Source of the DNA: Anaerobacillus alkalilacustris
Lineage (GTDB): Bacteria; Bacillota; Bacilli; Bacillales; Anaerobacillaceae
Assembly (NCBI RefSeq): GCF_001866005.1
Contig: NZ_MLQR01000001.1
Location: forward strand, 375,455-439,454
Length of the DNA stretch: 64,000 nucleotides
Direction: 5' to 3'
Shown here: one piece after another, positions 12,140-21,031 of the stretch
Layout of the letters: each line of letters opens with the position of its first letter
How positions within the stretch are numbered: the first letter of the stretch is position 1
Notes under the pieces: generated by a model
Told to the model about the DNA's origin: nothing
Seen by the model: only the letters and a program-made list of their open reading frames with translations
The model's database searches: none
Program-made: the position numbers and the translations under genes

Positions 12140-13018
12140 ATGATTATTTCAAATAAACTTGAATCGGTGGACTCTTTTTCTAAATCAGAAGAAATCCTAG
12201 CTAAATATATACTTAACGAAAAGGAAAATATAGAGAAACTTTCAACTAAGGATTTAGCAGAAGCTACATACACTTCACCTTCAACAGCAGTTCGTTTATC
12301 AAAAAAGTTAGGTTTTAGTGGGTGGAATGAATTCAAAGAAAAATATATTGAGGAACTTACTTACTTAAACCAACACTTTTCTAACATTGATCCGAATTTC
12401 CCTTTTGAAGCAAACGATACGTTGATGAATATTGCTTCAAAAATTGCCCATCTTGCAACAGAAACTATTGAGGATACTCTTTCCCTAATAAAACACGATG
12501 AACTAAAAAAAGCGGTTGATTTATTAAATAAAGCTCAAACTATTAACGTTTACGGTATTAGTAACTCTCTTCTTATGGCTTATGATTTCAAGCATAAGAT
12601 GCTTCGGATTAGTCGACATGTTGAAATTATGAGCTTACAAGACGAGCAAATATTTGTTGCTTCAAATTCCTCTCCAAATCACTGTGCAATATTAATTTCA
12701 TATTCAGGAGAATCTGATGAAGTTTTGAAAATCGCTGAAATACTAAGGGATAAAAAGACACCCATAATTGCTTTATCAAGTATTGGCGAAAACACATTAA
12801 AGAACTATTCAGATTGTACTCTTTCTATATCAACACGTGAGAAACTTTACTCTAAAATTGCCTCCTACTCAACGAATAACTCTATTCACCTTATCTTGGA
12901 TATTTTGTATTCGTGTTTGTTTAAATTAAACTACCAGCACAATTTAGAATACAAAACAAATGTATCTAAAAGATTTGATCATAGAGTTTCAAGTAGTGTT
13001 TTAATCCAGGAGAAATAA
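12140..13018 (+). CDS. MurR/RpiR family transcriptional regulator
   Basis: A 292-residue regulator. The N-terminal helix-turn-helix domain (about 1-77) contains the typical YTSPSTAVRLSKKLGFSGWNEFK stretch in two parts, and the SIS sugar-phosphate binding domain follows (about 105-240, with ISYSGESDEVLKIAE). RpiR proteins sense phosphosugars and usually control the adjacent catabolic genes, here the divergent GH1 genes. AAGGAG precedes the ATG by about ten bases. The N-terminal domain is well conserved; ligand and repressor/activator mode are unknown. Confidence 0.9.
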   Translation: MIISNKLESVDSFSKSEEILAKYILNEKENIEKLSTKDLAEATYTSPSTAVRLSKKLGFSGWNEFKEKYIEELTYLNQHFSNIDPNFPFEANDTLMNIASKIAHLATETIEDTLSLIKHDELKKAVDLLNKAQTINVYGISNSLLMAYDFKHKMLRISRHVEIMSLQDEQIFVASNSSPNHCAILISYSGESDEVLKIAEILRDKKTPIIALSSIGENTLKNYSDCTLSISTREKLYSKIASYSTNNSIHLILDILYSCLFKLNYQHNLEYKTNVSKRFDHRVSSSVLIQEK

Positions 13019-13079
13019 CACGTAAAAACTAAAATCCGAAACATACTCCTATTTAAAAATGTTATAACCGTTGAGAATT

Positions 13080-13356
13080 GTTTTGCCTATAAACAAGAAA
13101 AGCGCAAGGCGCCCGCGTATCGGCGACAAACACTGGAAGACCTGCTCGTAGCGGTCGGGTTTTTGACCGAAATCTATGTGCTTCTGCGTCTGACAGCAAT
13201 GCTTCGAAGTAGGCTTCCTCGAAGCAAAGTAGCATGAAGCATCATCAAAGAAGCAATCCAGGAAGTCAGTGAATTCAGAAACTTGTCTGAAGTGATCGAG
13301 CCGAGGGCGCCTGGAGCTAGACCGTTTCCAAGTTAGAAATTTATAAATTCTGATTA
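13080..13356. repeat. Intergenic repeat, copy 1
   Basis: A roughly 275-bp non-coding stretch opening with GAAAAGCGCAAGGCGCC and closing with GTTTCCAAGTTAGAAATT. It shares its start, several internal blocks (such as CTGAAGTGA and GCATGAAGC) and about 40 bp of its end with 14098-14327. Ends are partly complementary, so it can fold back. This resembles dispersed intergenic repeats common in Bacillaceae. The rest of 13019-13646 shows no gene. Confidence 0.6.
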
Positions 13357-13646
13357 CATAAAAAAATACGGAGATAACAAGTATCCAGAAGACTGGAATA
13401 ATTTGTGCAAACTACTCAGAAGAATTACTAGGAAGAAATTTTCATAAGTTATTTGAACTGTTTCATGCATGTATTAAGTATGTGTTTATAAATTCCCTGA
13501 AATTATTTCCCAATCAGAACTATATTGCTGTTAATATTTATCATACTTGTAATGCAGTAGTTACTATACGAACAAACAGTTAAGTGTTTGTTGCGTGAAG
13601 GTTGTAGAAAATTTACAAAATAATAAAGGTTAATAATCAACCAGAA

Positions 13647-13844
13647 ATGTTTCACTTAGCTAAAAGTATTCTTCGAATTGTTGCGGCAGAGTTAGATTAT
13701 CCTGATGATTTACTTGTATGGTATGAGATTAGTGAAATGATAGATAGGCTTCAATATGATAATGTACCTCTAGGGTTTAATGAAAAGGATGTTATATCAA
13801 AAATAAAAAACGCGGCAATTTCTTTTTTGAGGTTAGATGTTTAG
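13647..13844 (+). CDS. Small hypothetical protein (65 aa)
   Basis: A 65-residue open frame flanked by the two intergenic repeats. The product is mixed helical and charged with an acidic middle; no motif is recognised. The codon composition looks protein-like, but the ribosome site (AAAGG) is about 14 bases from the ATG, which is long. It may be a real small gene or the remnant of a larger one. Confidence 0.4.
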   Translation: MFHLAKSILRIVAAELDYPDDLLVWYEISEMIDRLQYDNVPLGFNEKDVISKIKNAAISFLRLDV

Positions 13845-13955
13845 TGTTTTAAACAACTGGCAATGAGGGTAGGTTTCTACCTTGGGGACAAAGTTCGCTT
13901 TCTTGCGGACACAGAAGCCCTTATTTTGCTGATTTTGACCATATTCTTGTTTAAA

Positions 13956-14032
13956 AGGACACCAGGTTCCTTATTTCATAAAAATCTACTAAAAAAGAAG
14001 TAAAAATAGCCAAATAGCGAACCTGGTGTCCT
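13956..14032. repeat. Long-range inverted repeat
   Basis: Perfect 14-bp arms (AGGACACCAGGTTC at 13956-13969, GAACCTGGTGTCCT at 14019-14032) enclose 49 bp, and the complementarity continues outward with one mismatch into TTAA. It lies in a gene-free stretch and could be a miniature inverted-repeat element or a structured RNA. Confidence 0.55.
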
Positions 14033-14097
14033 CTTAATTTGATAAAACACTGGTTTGTTCACAAATAACGGCTCTCTTGTCCGATATAAATATATTA

Positions 14098-14327
14098 AGA
14101 AAAGCGCAAGCGCCTTGGTCACGAGCAGCTGCTCCTGTGCCACTTCGTTTGATCAAGAGCAATTGTTTTCCATGCGACGAGTAATCGCAGAAGCAAAGCT
14201 GCATGAAGCTAATCGACGAAGGATCTCAAGCAGTAATTGAAGTCCGTTGCTTGACTGAAGTGACTGAGCTCGTAGGCTGCTTGCGCTAGACAGTTTCCAA
14301 GTTAGAAATTTATAAATTCTGATTATG
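14098..14327. repeat. Intergenic repeat, copy 2
   Basis: About 230 bp with end-to-end complementarity (AGCGCAAG near the start, CTTGCGCT near the end). Its last ~40 bp match copy 1 (13080-13356) with a single mismatch. Short frames inside it on both strands are not considered genes. Confidence 0.6.
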
Positions 14328-14332
14328 ACAAA

Positions 14333-14370
14333 AATCCTCGGCATCACTTAGATAAGTTTTGCCGGGGATT
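14333..14370 (-). terminator. Terminator of the fructan-utilisation operon
   Basis: An 11-bp stem with one G-T pair (AATCCCCGGCA / TGCCGAGGATT on the minus strand) followed by TTTTTG. It lies about 97 bp beyond the stop of the last GH32 gene. Confidence 0.65.
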
Positions 14371-14466
14371 AACTTTTTATTCTTCAACTAATAGTCCGAT
14401 TTTTTATACTTCTTAATTTTTTAACCGTCGACAAAGCTGTCATTGCTCCTTCAAGCCGCAGAGCGA

Positions 14467-15894
14467 TTATAGTTTATTCTCCATTGTAGCCTTTAGCTCC
14501 CAAACAGAGACCTCTTGAATATCTGATTTCTCTCCTTCTATTGAAAGTGTAATGTTATCTCCCTTAAAGTAAAATCTATTAGTCATGACAAGTTTACCAC
14601 CATCAACAAAAAGTTCGATGCTTGAACGGTCAATGTAAGCTCTTAACGTAATTTCATTATTTTCTGTTTGATATTGAGCTTGACAAAGGTCTTGTTCCCC
14701 TTGTTGCATCCCTCTTCGATCAGTAATAATTTGTTTTTCGTTTGCATCATAGCCAACAACAATAGATTCACCTATTTCAGATGAGAGTATAAATCCTAAT
14801 TTACTTGAACTGTCTAACGTTACTACCATCTCTATTTCCAAACAGAGATCGGCTACTTTTATTTCTTTTTCGTAAGTAGATACAAGTTGATTGGTTCTTA
14901 AGTTTTTCATTTCTTCAACAGGCTTCATGATCAGCTTTTCATTTTCTACTGATAGTTCGCGTGGGATTGTTAATGCACCTGCCCAACCATCTGTTTGTTC
15001 CGGCATATCTTTTTTCCACATATTCATCCAACTAATGAGAATTCGTCTATTTTGATCATCTTGAAACGTTTGTGGCGCGTAAAAATCAATTCCATAATCA
15101 ATCTCACCACTATTCTTTGCCTCAAACTTCCCTGTTTCTTGATCCATTTTTCCAATCATGTATCTTGTCTTAGACCCTTCCATGTTCATTGGAGAAAAGA
15201 TTAATACATCGATGTCGTCAGATAGGGAGAAAAAGTCCGGACACTCCCACATATCTCCTTGTGTGCCATCACTCTCGACCATTACTCCAGTGTACTCCCA
15301 GTCCTTCAAATCCTTTGATCGATAGAGTACTGCTTTTCCAATTCCGTCTTTACTAGAACCAACGACCATGTTCCAAATATCATTTTGCATCCATACTTTC
15401 GGATCACGAAAGTCAGGTGATCCATCAGCTGGCGGAACTGAAATCACAGGATTTTCAGTTAATTTTTCAAAATGAATTCCGTCTGTTGATTTTGCAACAC
15501 ATTGAACTTCTTTTGGATCTCGCTGTTCATTATGACCAGTGTAAATTAAATACATTTCATCACCTGAAACGACCGCACTCCCTGAAAAACACCCACCTGC
15601 TTCATAGTCATATTCAGGAGCAAGAGCTACAGGTAAATGCTCCCAATGAATTAAATCTTTACTTTTTGCATGGCCCCAGTGCATTGGTCCCCATTCAGAT
15701 GCATATGGATAGTGTTGATAAAATGCATGGTACTCCCCTTTATAGAACACAAGTCCATTAGGATCGTTTAGCCAACCAGCTGGCGGTGCAATATGATACC
15801 CTAACCAGAACTTTGATTGCTTCACTTTTTGAGCATTTTTTTGTAACTCTTCATTTGCCTTTTCAATTGTGTAGTTCGTTGATTTCGTTTTCAA
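14467..15894 (-). CDS. Glycoside hydrolase family 32 (sucrose/fructan-oligosaccharide hydrolase)
   Basis: A 475-residue GH32 enzyme. The nucleophile is in GWLNDPNGL (near residue 43), the transition-state Asp in FRDPKVW and the acid/base Glu in WECPDFF. These give the five-bladed propeller active site, followed by the C-terminal beta-sandwich (about 350-475). There is no signal peptide, so it splits imported sucrose, sucrose-6-phosphate or fructo-oligosaccharides inside the cell. It is the last gene of the binding protein-permease-permease-GH32-GH32 run, 61 bp after its paralogue. The ABC transporter suggests unphosphorylated substrates. Confidence 0.9.
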   Translation of the reverse strand: MKTKSTNYTIEKANEELQKNAQKVKQSKFWLGYHIAPPAGWLNDPNGLVFYKGEYHAFYQHYPYASEWGPMHWGHAKSKDLIHWEHLPVALAPEYDYEAGGCFSGSAVVSGDEMYLIYTGHNEQRDPKEVQCVAKSTDGIHFEKLTENPVISVPPADGSPDFRDPKVWMQNDIWNMVVGSSKDGIGKAVLYRSKDLKDWEYTGVMVESDGTQGDMWECPDFFSLSDDIDVLIFSPMNMEGSKTRYMIGKMDQETGKFEAKNSGEIDYGIDFYAPQTFQDDQNRRILISWMNMWKKDMPEQTDGWAGALTIPRELSVENEKLIMKPVEEMKNLRTNQLVSTYEKEIKVADLCLEIEMVVTLDSSSKLGFILSSEIGESIVVGYDANEKQIITDRRGMQQGEQDLCQAQYQTENNEITLRAYIDRSSIELFVDGGKLVMTNRFYFKGDNITLSIEGEKSDIQEVSVWELKATMENKL

Positions 15895-15955
15895 AAGAAA
15901 AACCTCCTACCTATTTTACTGCTCCATCAATTTCCTATGTTCATAACCATCTAAA

Positions 15956-17410
15956 TCATCCAGAACGAAATTCCCCATAAATAATTTGTTTCAATTCCAC
16001 CTGTTCTCTTCCATAAATAGAAATATTTTTCCCTTTATCCTGATCATACGAAGTAAAGCTCACTACCTTTTCTCCAGAGTTAATAAATAACTCAATGGAA
16101 TGAAGATCCATGAGGAATTCTAACGTCATGTCTTCTTTTTCATTGCTGAAATCACTAATGTTGATGCGGTCCTTACTACCATAATCAGATGAAAATGATA
16201 TTCTATTGTTCTCTACATCTATTTCTATACAAGTAGACTTCGCTTCATTTTTATTAAGTTCAACACTAAAGCGTTTCGTATTGGAAGTAGGTACACTAAT
16301 ATGCAAATACCCAACATCCTTATTTTTAATTTCGAATGTTTCTTCTACCCCTAATTGAACTCTTTCTTCTTTAATCGAAGGCTTGAAATACTTCTCTTTA
16401 TCAATGAAAGGCTGTTGGATTAGTTTTTCACCTTCTATACTTAATTGCCTTGGCAATGACATCATTCCATTAAATCCATATTCCTTTGGCGGTGTTGTTT
16501 GATGCCACCGGTGCATCCACCCTATCAACAACCTTTCTCCGTTTTTTCCTTCGGTTGACTGAGGAGCATAAAATGTATATCCGTAATCAAGAAGTCCTCG
16601 ATTTTCAGCATGAAAGATTCCTTTTTCATAATCCATTTCCCCGATCACATAGATCGTATTTTGGATCACTTCTTCTTTATATTCAGGATCACAAGGCATG
16701 ACAGAAAAGATTAACACATCTTTATCATCGATACGAAATAAATCTGGGCACTCTAAAAGGGTATTTTCTTCTAAGTGTGTTTGGTAAATAGAAGAATGAA
16801 AGGTCCAATCTAGTAGATTGTTTGACTTGAACATGATAATTTCGCCACGTCTCTGTTCGTTTCTTACCGCCAACACACAATAATAAACACCGTTTACTTC
16901 AATCACTTTGGGATCTCTAAAATCACAAATCATATATCCTTCAGGTAATTCTTTATCACCAATAACAGGGTTATTTAGATACTTTTCAAATTCAATTCCA
17001 TCTTCAGAGAACGCAACACATTGCTGTTCAATAATTTGTGTTTCATCGCGATCAAAACCCAGATTAGGGTCAATGTGACCAGTATACATTAAGTATAACT
17101 TTCCGTCCTTTTCAATAGCACTTCCAGAAAAGCAGCCATTAGCATCATATATTTTATCATTTGCCATTGCGACAGGCTGATAATTCCAATGAATAAAATT
17201 ATTCGTTGTGGCATGACCCCAGTGCATGTCGTTCCAAACAACATCATAAGGATAATACTGATAAAACAGATGATATTCCCCTTGATAAAAAGTAAATCCA
17301 TTCGGATCATTCATCCAACCAACTTCAGGGGTAAAATGAAAATATGGTCGACTTGTAACCTTTTCTTTATTCTTTTTAATAAATTCATTTGCTTTTTCTA
17401 ATTTATTCAT
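15956..17410 (-). CDS. Glycoside hydrolase family 32, second paralogue
   Basis: A 484-residue GH32 enzyme with GWMNDPNGF (nucleophile), DFRDPKV and LLECPDLF (acid/base). It lacks a signal peptide. It follows the MalG-type permease by 11 bp and is clearly co-transcribed. It differs enough from its neighbour, especially in the C-terminal sandwich, to suggest a different chain-length or linkage preference within the same pathway, though that is inference. Confidence 0.9.
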   Translation of the reverse strand: MNKLEKANEFIKKNKEKVTSRPYFHFTPEVGWMNDPNGFTFYQGEYHLFYQYYPYDVVWNDMHWGHATTNNFIHWNYQPVAMANDKIYDANGCFSGSAIEKDGKLYLMYTGHIDPNLGFDRDETQIIEQQCVAFSEDGIEFEKYLNNPVIGDKELPEGYMICDFRDPKVIEVNGVYYCVLAVRNEQRRGEIIMFKSNNLLDWTFHSSIYQTHLEENTLLECPDLFRIDDKDVLIFSVMPCDPEYKEEVIQNTIYVIGEMDYEKGIFHAENRGLLDYGYTFYAPQSTEGKNGERLLIGWMHRWHQTTPPKEYGFNGMMSLPRQLSIEGEKLIQQPFIDKEKYFKPSIKEERVQLGVEETFEIKNKDVGYLHISVPTSNTKRFSVELNKNEAKSTCIEIDVENNRISFSSDYGSKDRINISDFSNEKEDMTLEFLMDLHSIELFINSGEKVVSFTSYDQDKGKNISIYGREQVELKQIIYGEFRSG

Positions 17411-17421
17411 AATACTCCTCT

Positions 17422-18255
17422 CTATTTGATGCCGCTTCGCATCGAACCATCAACAATGTATTTTTGGAAGATAATAAACAGAACAACAATCGGGATCGTG
17501 ACAATCGTTAATGCAGCCATAATATGACTTGTAAAAATATTATACGTATCGCTAAAGATCGCATTTAAAGCAACTTGAATTGGCATTAATTGTGCATTCG
17601 AAAGCGCCATAACCGGCCATAAGAAATCATTCCAAGAAGCTAAGAATGTTAAAATCCCCACTGTGATGTACATATTTAAACTTGCAGGAACGACGATTCG
17701 AAAGAAACATCCAATCTCACCTAATCCATCCATTTTTCCTGATTCGATCAATTCACCTGGAAATGATAGAAAGTGCTGTCTAAATAAAAATATGTTCATC
17801 ACGTTAATAAAAAACGGAAGTAAATAACCTGGAACCGTATTAATCATTCCCATTTCATTCACAACTAAAAATAAAGGAAGAATAGTTGCCTCAATTGGGA
17901 CAATCATGAGGGCAATAATAAAAATTAAAATGGCATCTTTAAATGGAAAAATAAATCTTGCAAGAGCATATCCAGCTAATGAGTTAATAGTTAACCCGAA
18001 TACAACTGTAATAGAAGCATAGATTAAACTATTTAACAAATTTCCAAAGATATTGTAGTAGCCTAACAATTCGAAATAGGATTTAAGTGATAAATCAGAA
18101 AATCTAGGAATCACTGCAAAGATTGTACCTACATCCTTGTAGATGACCTCATCTATTTTAAATGAGGATAGAATCATCCAAACGAGAGGAACAAGGAATT
18201 GTAGCGCTAGCATAATGGCCAATAGATAAAATAATGTTTTCTTTACGATCTTCAT
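17422..18255 (-). CDS. Carbohydrate ABC transporter permease (MalG/LacG type)
   Basis: A 277-residue inner-membrane permease with six predicted membrane segments. The EAA loop near residues 177-196 (ESGKMDGLGEIGCFFRIVVP) contacts the ATPase. The start overlaps the upstream permease stop by 4 bp. No ATPase gene is present in the operon; such systems usually borrow a shared MsmX-type ATPase encoded elsewhere. Confidence 0.92.
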   Translation of the reverse strand: MKIVKKTLFYLLAIMLALQFLVPLVWMILSSFKIDEVIYKDVGTIFAVIPRFSDLSLKSYFELLGYYNIFGNLLNSLIYASITVVFGLTINSLAGYALARFIFPFKDAILIFIIALMIVPIEATILPLFLVVNEMGMINTVPGYLLPFFINVMNIFLFRQHFLSFPGELIESGKMDGLGEIGCFFRIVVPASLNMYITVGILTFLASWNDFLWPVMALSNAQLMPIQVALNAIFSDTYNIFTSHIMAALTIVTIPIVVLFIIFQKYIVDGSMRSGIK

Positions 18256-19181
18256 GCTGCCCGCTCCTCTCTAAATAACTTTTTAATTACAATAGACACA
18301 ATAACTAAGAAAATTGTAAACATTAAGGTAATCGCACTTGCATAGCCAATATTTCTGTGACGGAATCCGTATTCGTAAATATATTGTAAAATTGTCATAG
18401 TTGAATAATCTGGTCCCCCACCTGTCATAACCATTGGTTGCACAATTAGTTTAAATGCTTGAATTGTAGTTGTAATGACAAGGAACATCATGATCGGTTT
18501 TAACGAAGGCAGTGTAATATACAAAAATTTATGCATGACGTTTGCACCATCAATGTCTGCTGCTTCATATAAACTAGAATCAATGTTTTTTAAACCCGCT
18601 AAAAAAATCATCATTTGATATCCACAACCAGACCAAGCTGAAATGGCTACAATTGTATACATCGCTTGCTCAGAACTTGTAAGAAATGGTTGTTTCGGTA
18701 GACCAATATTGGAAAGTATTTGATTGATCAATCCAGAAGTAGGATTTAACATTACTGTCCATAGGATCGAAATAACAACTAAAGATAAAACAGCTGGTGC
18801 AAAATAAGCGGTTCTAAAAAAGCTATTTCCTCTAATTCTTTTATTAACAATCATAGCTAATCCGAGAGCCATTGAAAGTTGAAGTGGTACAACAAACAAA
18901 ACAAATTTAAACGTGTTATAAAAACTTTTGATTAACACTTCATCCGACAACATTCGTCTAAAGTTGTCCAGCCCATTAAATTGTTTATCATTTGGCTTTA
19001 ATAAATAATAATCGGTAAATCCATACGTAAATGCTAATATAATCGGTAATACAATAAAGAGAATCGCCAATACCATCGCAGGAGTTAAAAATCCAAATGC
19101 TGATAAAGTATCATTTCGTCTTTTAGAGTATTCATTTAGATTTCTCACTTTGACATATCGTTTAAGATTTAGATTTCCCAC
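18252..19181 (-). CDS. Carbohydrate ABC transporter permease (MalF/LacF type)
   Basis: A 309-residue permease with six membrane segments and an EAA loop (YEAADIDGANVMHKFLYITLP region). It pairs with the downstream MalG-type permease (4-bp overlap) to form the channel for the sugar delivered by the lipoprotein encoded at 19250. An intercistronic hairpin lies between it and the binding-protein gene. Confidence 0.92.
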   Translation of the reverse strand: MGNLNLKRYVKVRNLNEYSKRRNDTLSAFGFLTPAMVLAILFIVLPIILAFTYGFTDYYLLKPNDKQFNGLDNFRRMLSDEVLIKSFYNTFKFVLFVVPLQLSMALGLAMIVNKRIRGNSFFRTAYFAPAVLSLVVISILWTVMLNPTSGLINQILSNIGLPKQPFLTSSEQAMYTIVAISAWSGCGYQMMIFLAGLKNIDSSLYEAADIDGANVMHKFLYITLPSLKPIMMFLVITTTIQAFKLIVQPMVMTGGGPDYSTMTILQYIYEYGFRHRNIGYASAITLMFTIFLVIVSIVIKKLFREERAA

Positions 19182-19208
19182 TGTTTCACATCCTTTATCC
19201 TTTGCATA

Positions 19209-19234
19209 AGAGGTGAGACAAAGGCCTCACCTCT
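19209..19234 (-). promoter_or_regulatory. Intercistronic hairpin after the binding-protein gene
   Basis: A perfect 9-bp stem (AGAGGTGAG / CTCACCTCT) lies between the binding-protein stop and the permease start. On the minus strand it is not followed by a T-run, so it is more likely an mRNA-stabilising or attenuating hairpin that keeps binding-protein output above permease output. Confidence 0.5.
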
Positions 19235-19249
19235 TTTTACGTCTATAGA

Positions 19250-20635
19250 CTATTTACGGTACTTCTCAAATTCTCTATCAATTTTGTTAACCGCATCATC
19301 TAAGTAACCTTTAATAGTCTCAGGATCTGTTGCTTTATTTTGAGCAATCCTTAAAATGACATCTCTTGCAAATGTTTCAGATAAATATGGATATCCTGGT
19401 GATACCGGACGAGACTTATTTGTATTTTGTACTTGGTACTTCAATACCGTCCATGCCTCATTATGGTATTCACTTTCAGTATTCGTATCAATTACCTCAA
19501 TAGAATTAATTCTCCCTGGAATAGCACCATTTGCATGGAAATATTCTTTATGTGCTTCGTCATTATTAAGCCACTCCATAACCTCTATCGTCTGCTTAAT
19601 ACGTTCTTCATCTTCCACTTGACCACTTCTAACAAATGCCCAACTTCCAGATGGCGTATATAAACCATCAAAATTTTCACTCATTTTTGGATAACGAACA
19701 GTTTTAAATTTAAGGCTCGGATAATTATTGACAAGGTCGCTGATATACCAGAAACCACTTACAGATAAGGCTGATTTACCTGTATGAAATGTTTTTTCTG
19801 ATTCTGATGCATTCGCAAGTGGTGTTTCTTCAAACAATTGTGCATATTTCGTTAAAGCTTCCACACTTTTTTCACTATTCAACACACCATCTACTGTTAG
19901 GCCATCTTCAGCAATAATGTTTGTGTCATTCCCCCAAAGTAAAGGTGTGAAATAGTATGTTCCCAATTCATACGCACCTGCAGGAATGTCTGTTAACAAT
20001 AGACTAACGGCAATTTCATAATTCTCAAAAGATGGATCGTCTGTTACTTTGGCAAAATCATCTATTTTTCGAGCTAGAGTCAAGAATTGATCCCATGTCC
20101 AATCTTCATCAACAGCTGGCACCATCGCTTTAACATCATCTGGTAAAGCATTAATCATGTCTTCATTGTACATTACTGCTACACCAGAATCTTGGTAACC
20201 CATCGCATAAAACGTTCCATCAATCGTTCCTTGATCGATCATCGCTTCAGTGAAGCCCTCTTTAAATCCTGGTGTCATATAACTATCTAATTCACCTAAG
20301 ATTCCTGCATCAACGTAAGCGGCTACATCCGGTCCGTCAAGCGTAAAAATATCAGGTACATTTCTAGAGGTAATCGCTGCATTTAACTTATCAATATAAC
20401 CGGAACCAGCCCCAGCTCTTGTAATGTTTTCAATCTCTACTTGAAGCTTGTCTGGATTTTCCTCGTTATATCGCTCTATCCGTTCAGCAAACATTCTACC
20501 CTCTGGGTGATCTGCTGATGCTTGTGTCCAAATGACAATTTTTTCATTTGACCCTTTTGAAGCCTGATTTGAACCACAACCTATTAATGAAAATATTAAA
20601 CCTAACCCTAAGACTAAATATGCTATTTTTTTCAT
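19250..20635 (-). CDS. Extracellular sugar-binding lipoprotein of ABC transporter
   Basis: A roughly 461-residue family-1 solute-binding protein with a lipoprotein signal (MKKIAYLVLGLGLIFSLIGC, lipobox LIGC). It captures sugar outside the membrane and feeds the two downstream permeases. The neighbouring GH32 genes point to sucrose or fructo-oligosaccharides. The ATG at 20635 gives a clean signal peptide; an upstream in-frame ATG at 20656 would add seven polar residues and overlaps the AGGAGG. Upstream lie a TATAAT box, a cre-like palindrome over the -35 region and the 27-bp element shared with the kinase operon. Confidence 0.9.
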   Translation of the reverse strand: MKKIAYLVLGLGLIFSLIGCGSNQASKGSNEKIVIWTQASADHPEGRMFAERIERYNEENPDKLQVEIENITRAGAGSGYIDKLNAAITSRNVPDIFTLDGPDVAAYVDAGILGELDSYMTPGFKEGFTEAMIDQGTIDGTFYAMGYQDSGVAVMYNEDMINALPDDVKAMVPAVDEDWTWDQFLTLARKIDDFAKVTDDPSFENYEIAVSLLLTDIPAGAYELGTYYFTPLLWGNDTNIIAEDGLTVDGVLNSEKSVEALTKYAQLFEETPLANASESEKTFHTGKSALSVSGFWYISDLVNNYPSLKFKTVRYPKMSENFDGLYTPSGSWAFVRSGQVEDEERIKQTIEVMEWLNNDEAHKEYFHANGAIPGRINSIEVIDTNTESEYHNEAWTVLKYQVQNTNKSRPVSPGYPYLSETFARDVILRIAQNKATDPETIKGYLDDAVNKIDREFEKYRK

Positions 20636-20734
20636 ATTTTCATTGACCCTCCTCATGTATTATTTTTCTAAAAGAACTTTTTTTGCGTGTTTTGACCGTT
20701 CCCTCCTCTTTTGTTTCAACTTCTTTACAAGTTT

Positions 20735-20763
20735 ATTATAATTCTATTGAAGCGCTTTCAAAA
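20735..20763 (-). promoter_or_regulatory. Promoter with cre-like site for the fructan operon
   Basis: A TATAAT box (20735-20740) with a poor -35 hexamer 17 bp upstream. The palindrome TGAAAGCGCTTCAA (minus strand, about 20747-20760) covers the spacer and -35. It matches the CcpA cre consensus except near its last bases, so catabolite repression, or a LacI-type repressor, is likely. Confidence 0.55.
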
Positions 20764-20774
20764 CGTGGTATATC

Positions 20775-20802
20775 TTTGATTTATGTTTAAATTTTTATTA
20801 TT
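20775..20802 (-). promoter_or_regulatory. Shared upstream element, copy A
   Basis: Contains ATGTTTAAATTTTTATTATT (plus strand, 20783-20802) preceded by TTTGATT. A 27-bp match with one mismatch is found at 25447-25474, ahead of the kinase operon. It lies 12 bp upstream of the -35 region, the usual place for an activator site; the AraC-type response regulator encoded at 22299 is the obvious candidate to bind it. Confidence 0.55.
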
Positions 20803-20976
20803 TTAATGCTGAATCTCTCACCATTAAAAATCCTCGCCACTAGAATATTAAGTCTAGTTACGTCGAATGATGTGGCTCGTTTTTGGTATTATAAAATTCA
20901 CTCATTTAGATAGAATCTTTTTTCTTCAGTAAGTACCTTGCATCTATACTTTCAATAACTCATTTTCCAAAAATTA

Positions 20977-21005
20977 AAAATCCCCCATTAATGATGGAGG
21001 ATTTT
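20977..21005 (-). terminator. Terminator of the kinase/regulator/lipoprotein operon
   Basis: A 12-bp stem with one G-T pair (AAAATCCTCCAT / ATGGGGGATTTT) followed by T on the minus strand, 27 bp beyond the lipoprotein stop codon. Confidence 0.7.
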
Positions 21006-21031
21006 AATGAAAAAACAATTATTTATTACTT

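Noticed and set aside
13080..14327. CRISPR array
   Set aside because: The repeats are two long, imperfect copies without regular short repeats and spacers; no cas genes are present.
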